The position numbers and the translations under genes were made by a program. This document shows, one piece after another, positions 6,453 to 6,478 of a stretch of DNA of 6,478 nt. The notes beneath the pieces are model-generated. The model made no database searches and was not told where the DNA came from. It was given only the letters and a program-made list of their open reading frames with translations. Origin of the DNA: Wenzhouxiangella sp. (GTDB taxonomy: Bacteria > Pseudomonadota > Gammaproteobacteria > Xanthomonadales > Wenzhouxiangellaceae); contig SKKM01000022.1 of the NCBI GenBank assembly GCA_007121485.1, forward strand, positions 1-6,478, read 5' to 3'. The first letter of the stretch is position 1, and each line of letters opens with the position of its first letter.

Positions 6453-6478
6453 TTATCTCCTCCAAGGCATGCGGCGCG
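6453..6478 (-). other. Possible tail of an upstream gene in the same operon
   Basis: In one minus-strand frame the last bases of the window read R-R-M-P-W-R-R-stop, with TAA at 6453-6455, five bases before the pump's GTG start. Such tight spacing is common when a gene immediately precedes in an operon. Only seven codons are visible, so this could equally be untranslated leader. No product can be named. Confidence 0.25.
6457..6463 (-). promoter_or_regulatory. Shine-Dalgarno that decides the pump start
   Basis: On the minus strand GGAGGAG is followed by 9 bases (ATAACGTCG minus its overlap-free start) and then the GTG at 6447. It is the strongest ribosome binding site in the window. It favours the GTG start over the in-frame TTG at 6465, which would place the motif inside the coding sequence. 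The strength of the site suggests that the pump is well translated whenever its mRNA is made. Confidence 0.7.

Overview
The window is ordinary high-GC proteobacterial chromosome and is almost fully coding. It holds five protein genes in two blocks that meet tail to tail. The first gene, cut by the left edge, is a clear RppH (RNA pyrophosphohydrolase) with the N-terminal signature typical of beta- and gammaproteobacteria. A high-GC gammaproteobacterium, perhaps of the Xanthomonadales/Chromatiales type, is therefore likely; that placement is inference from protein style and GC content only.

Layout. Bases 1-437 (minus) carry rppH, read leftward and missing its C-terminus. Bases 438-528 are a short divergent intergenic region with an AT-rich island and an 18-bp dyad. 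Bases 529-1482 (plus) encode a FecCD/BtuC-type ABC permease, followed with a 1-base TGATG overlap by its ATPase at 1482-2315. Together they form the membrane and motor parts of a type II importer for cobalamin, siderophore or heme-like ligands; no substrate-binding protein is present in the window. A 23-base gap containing a small GC hairpin separates the ATPase stop from the convergent second block.

The second block is read on the minus strand from the right edge. It contains an RND efflux pump of HAE-1 type (6447-3382) and then, 11 bases later, its periplasmic adaptor (3370-2339). Each has a strong Shine-Dalgarno sequence that argues for a start downstream of the longest possible reading frame. 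The pump gene comes before the adaptor gene, the reverse of acrAB order, and no outer-membrane channel gene is visible. The few bases upstream of the pump could be the tail of another gene in the same operon.

The two blocks have opposite jobs: the left block imports a scarce metal-chelate or corrinoid nutrient, and the right block exports toxic or waste compounds across both membranes. Nothing in the sequence ties them to each other. I see no mobile element, CRISPR array, RNA gene or undescribed system. The most notable points are the altered proton-relay residues of the pump and a possible operator in the divergent region.
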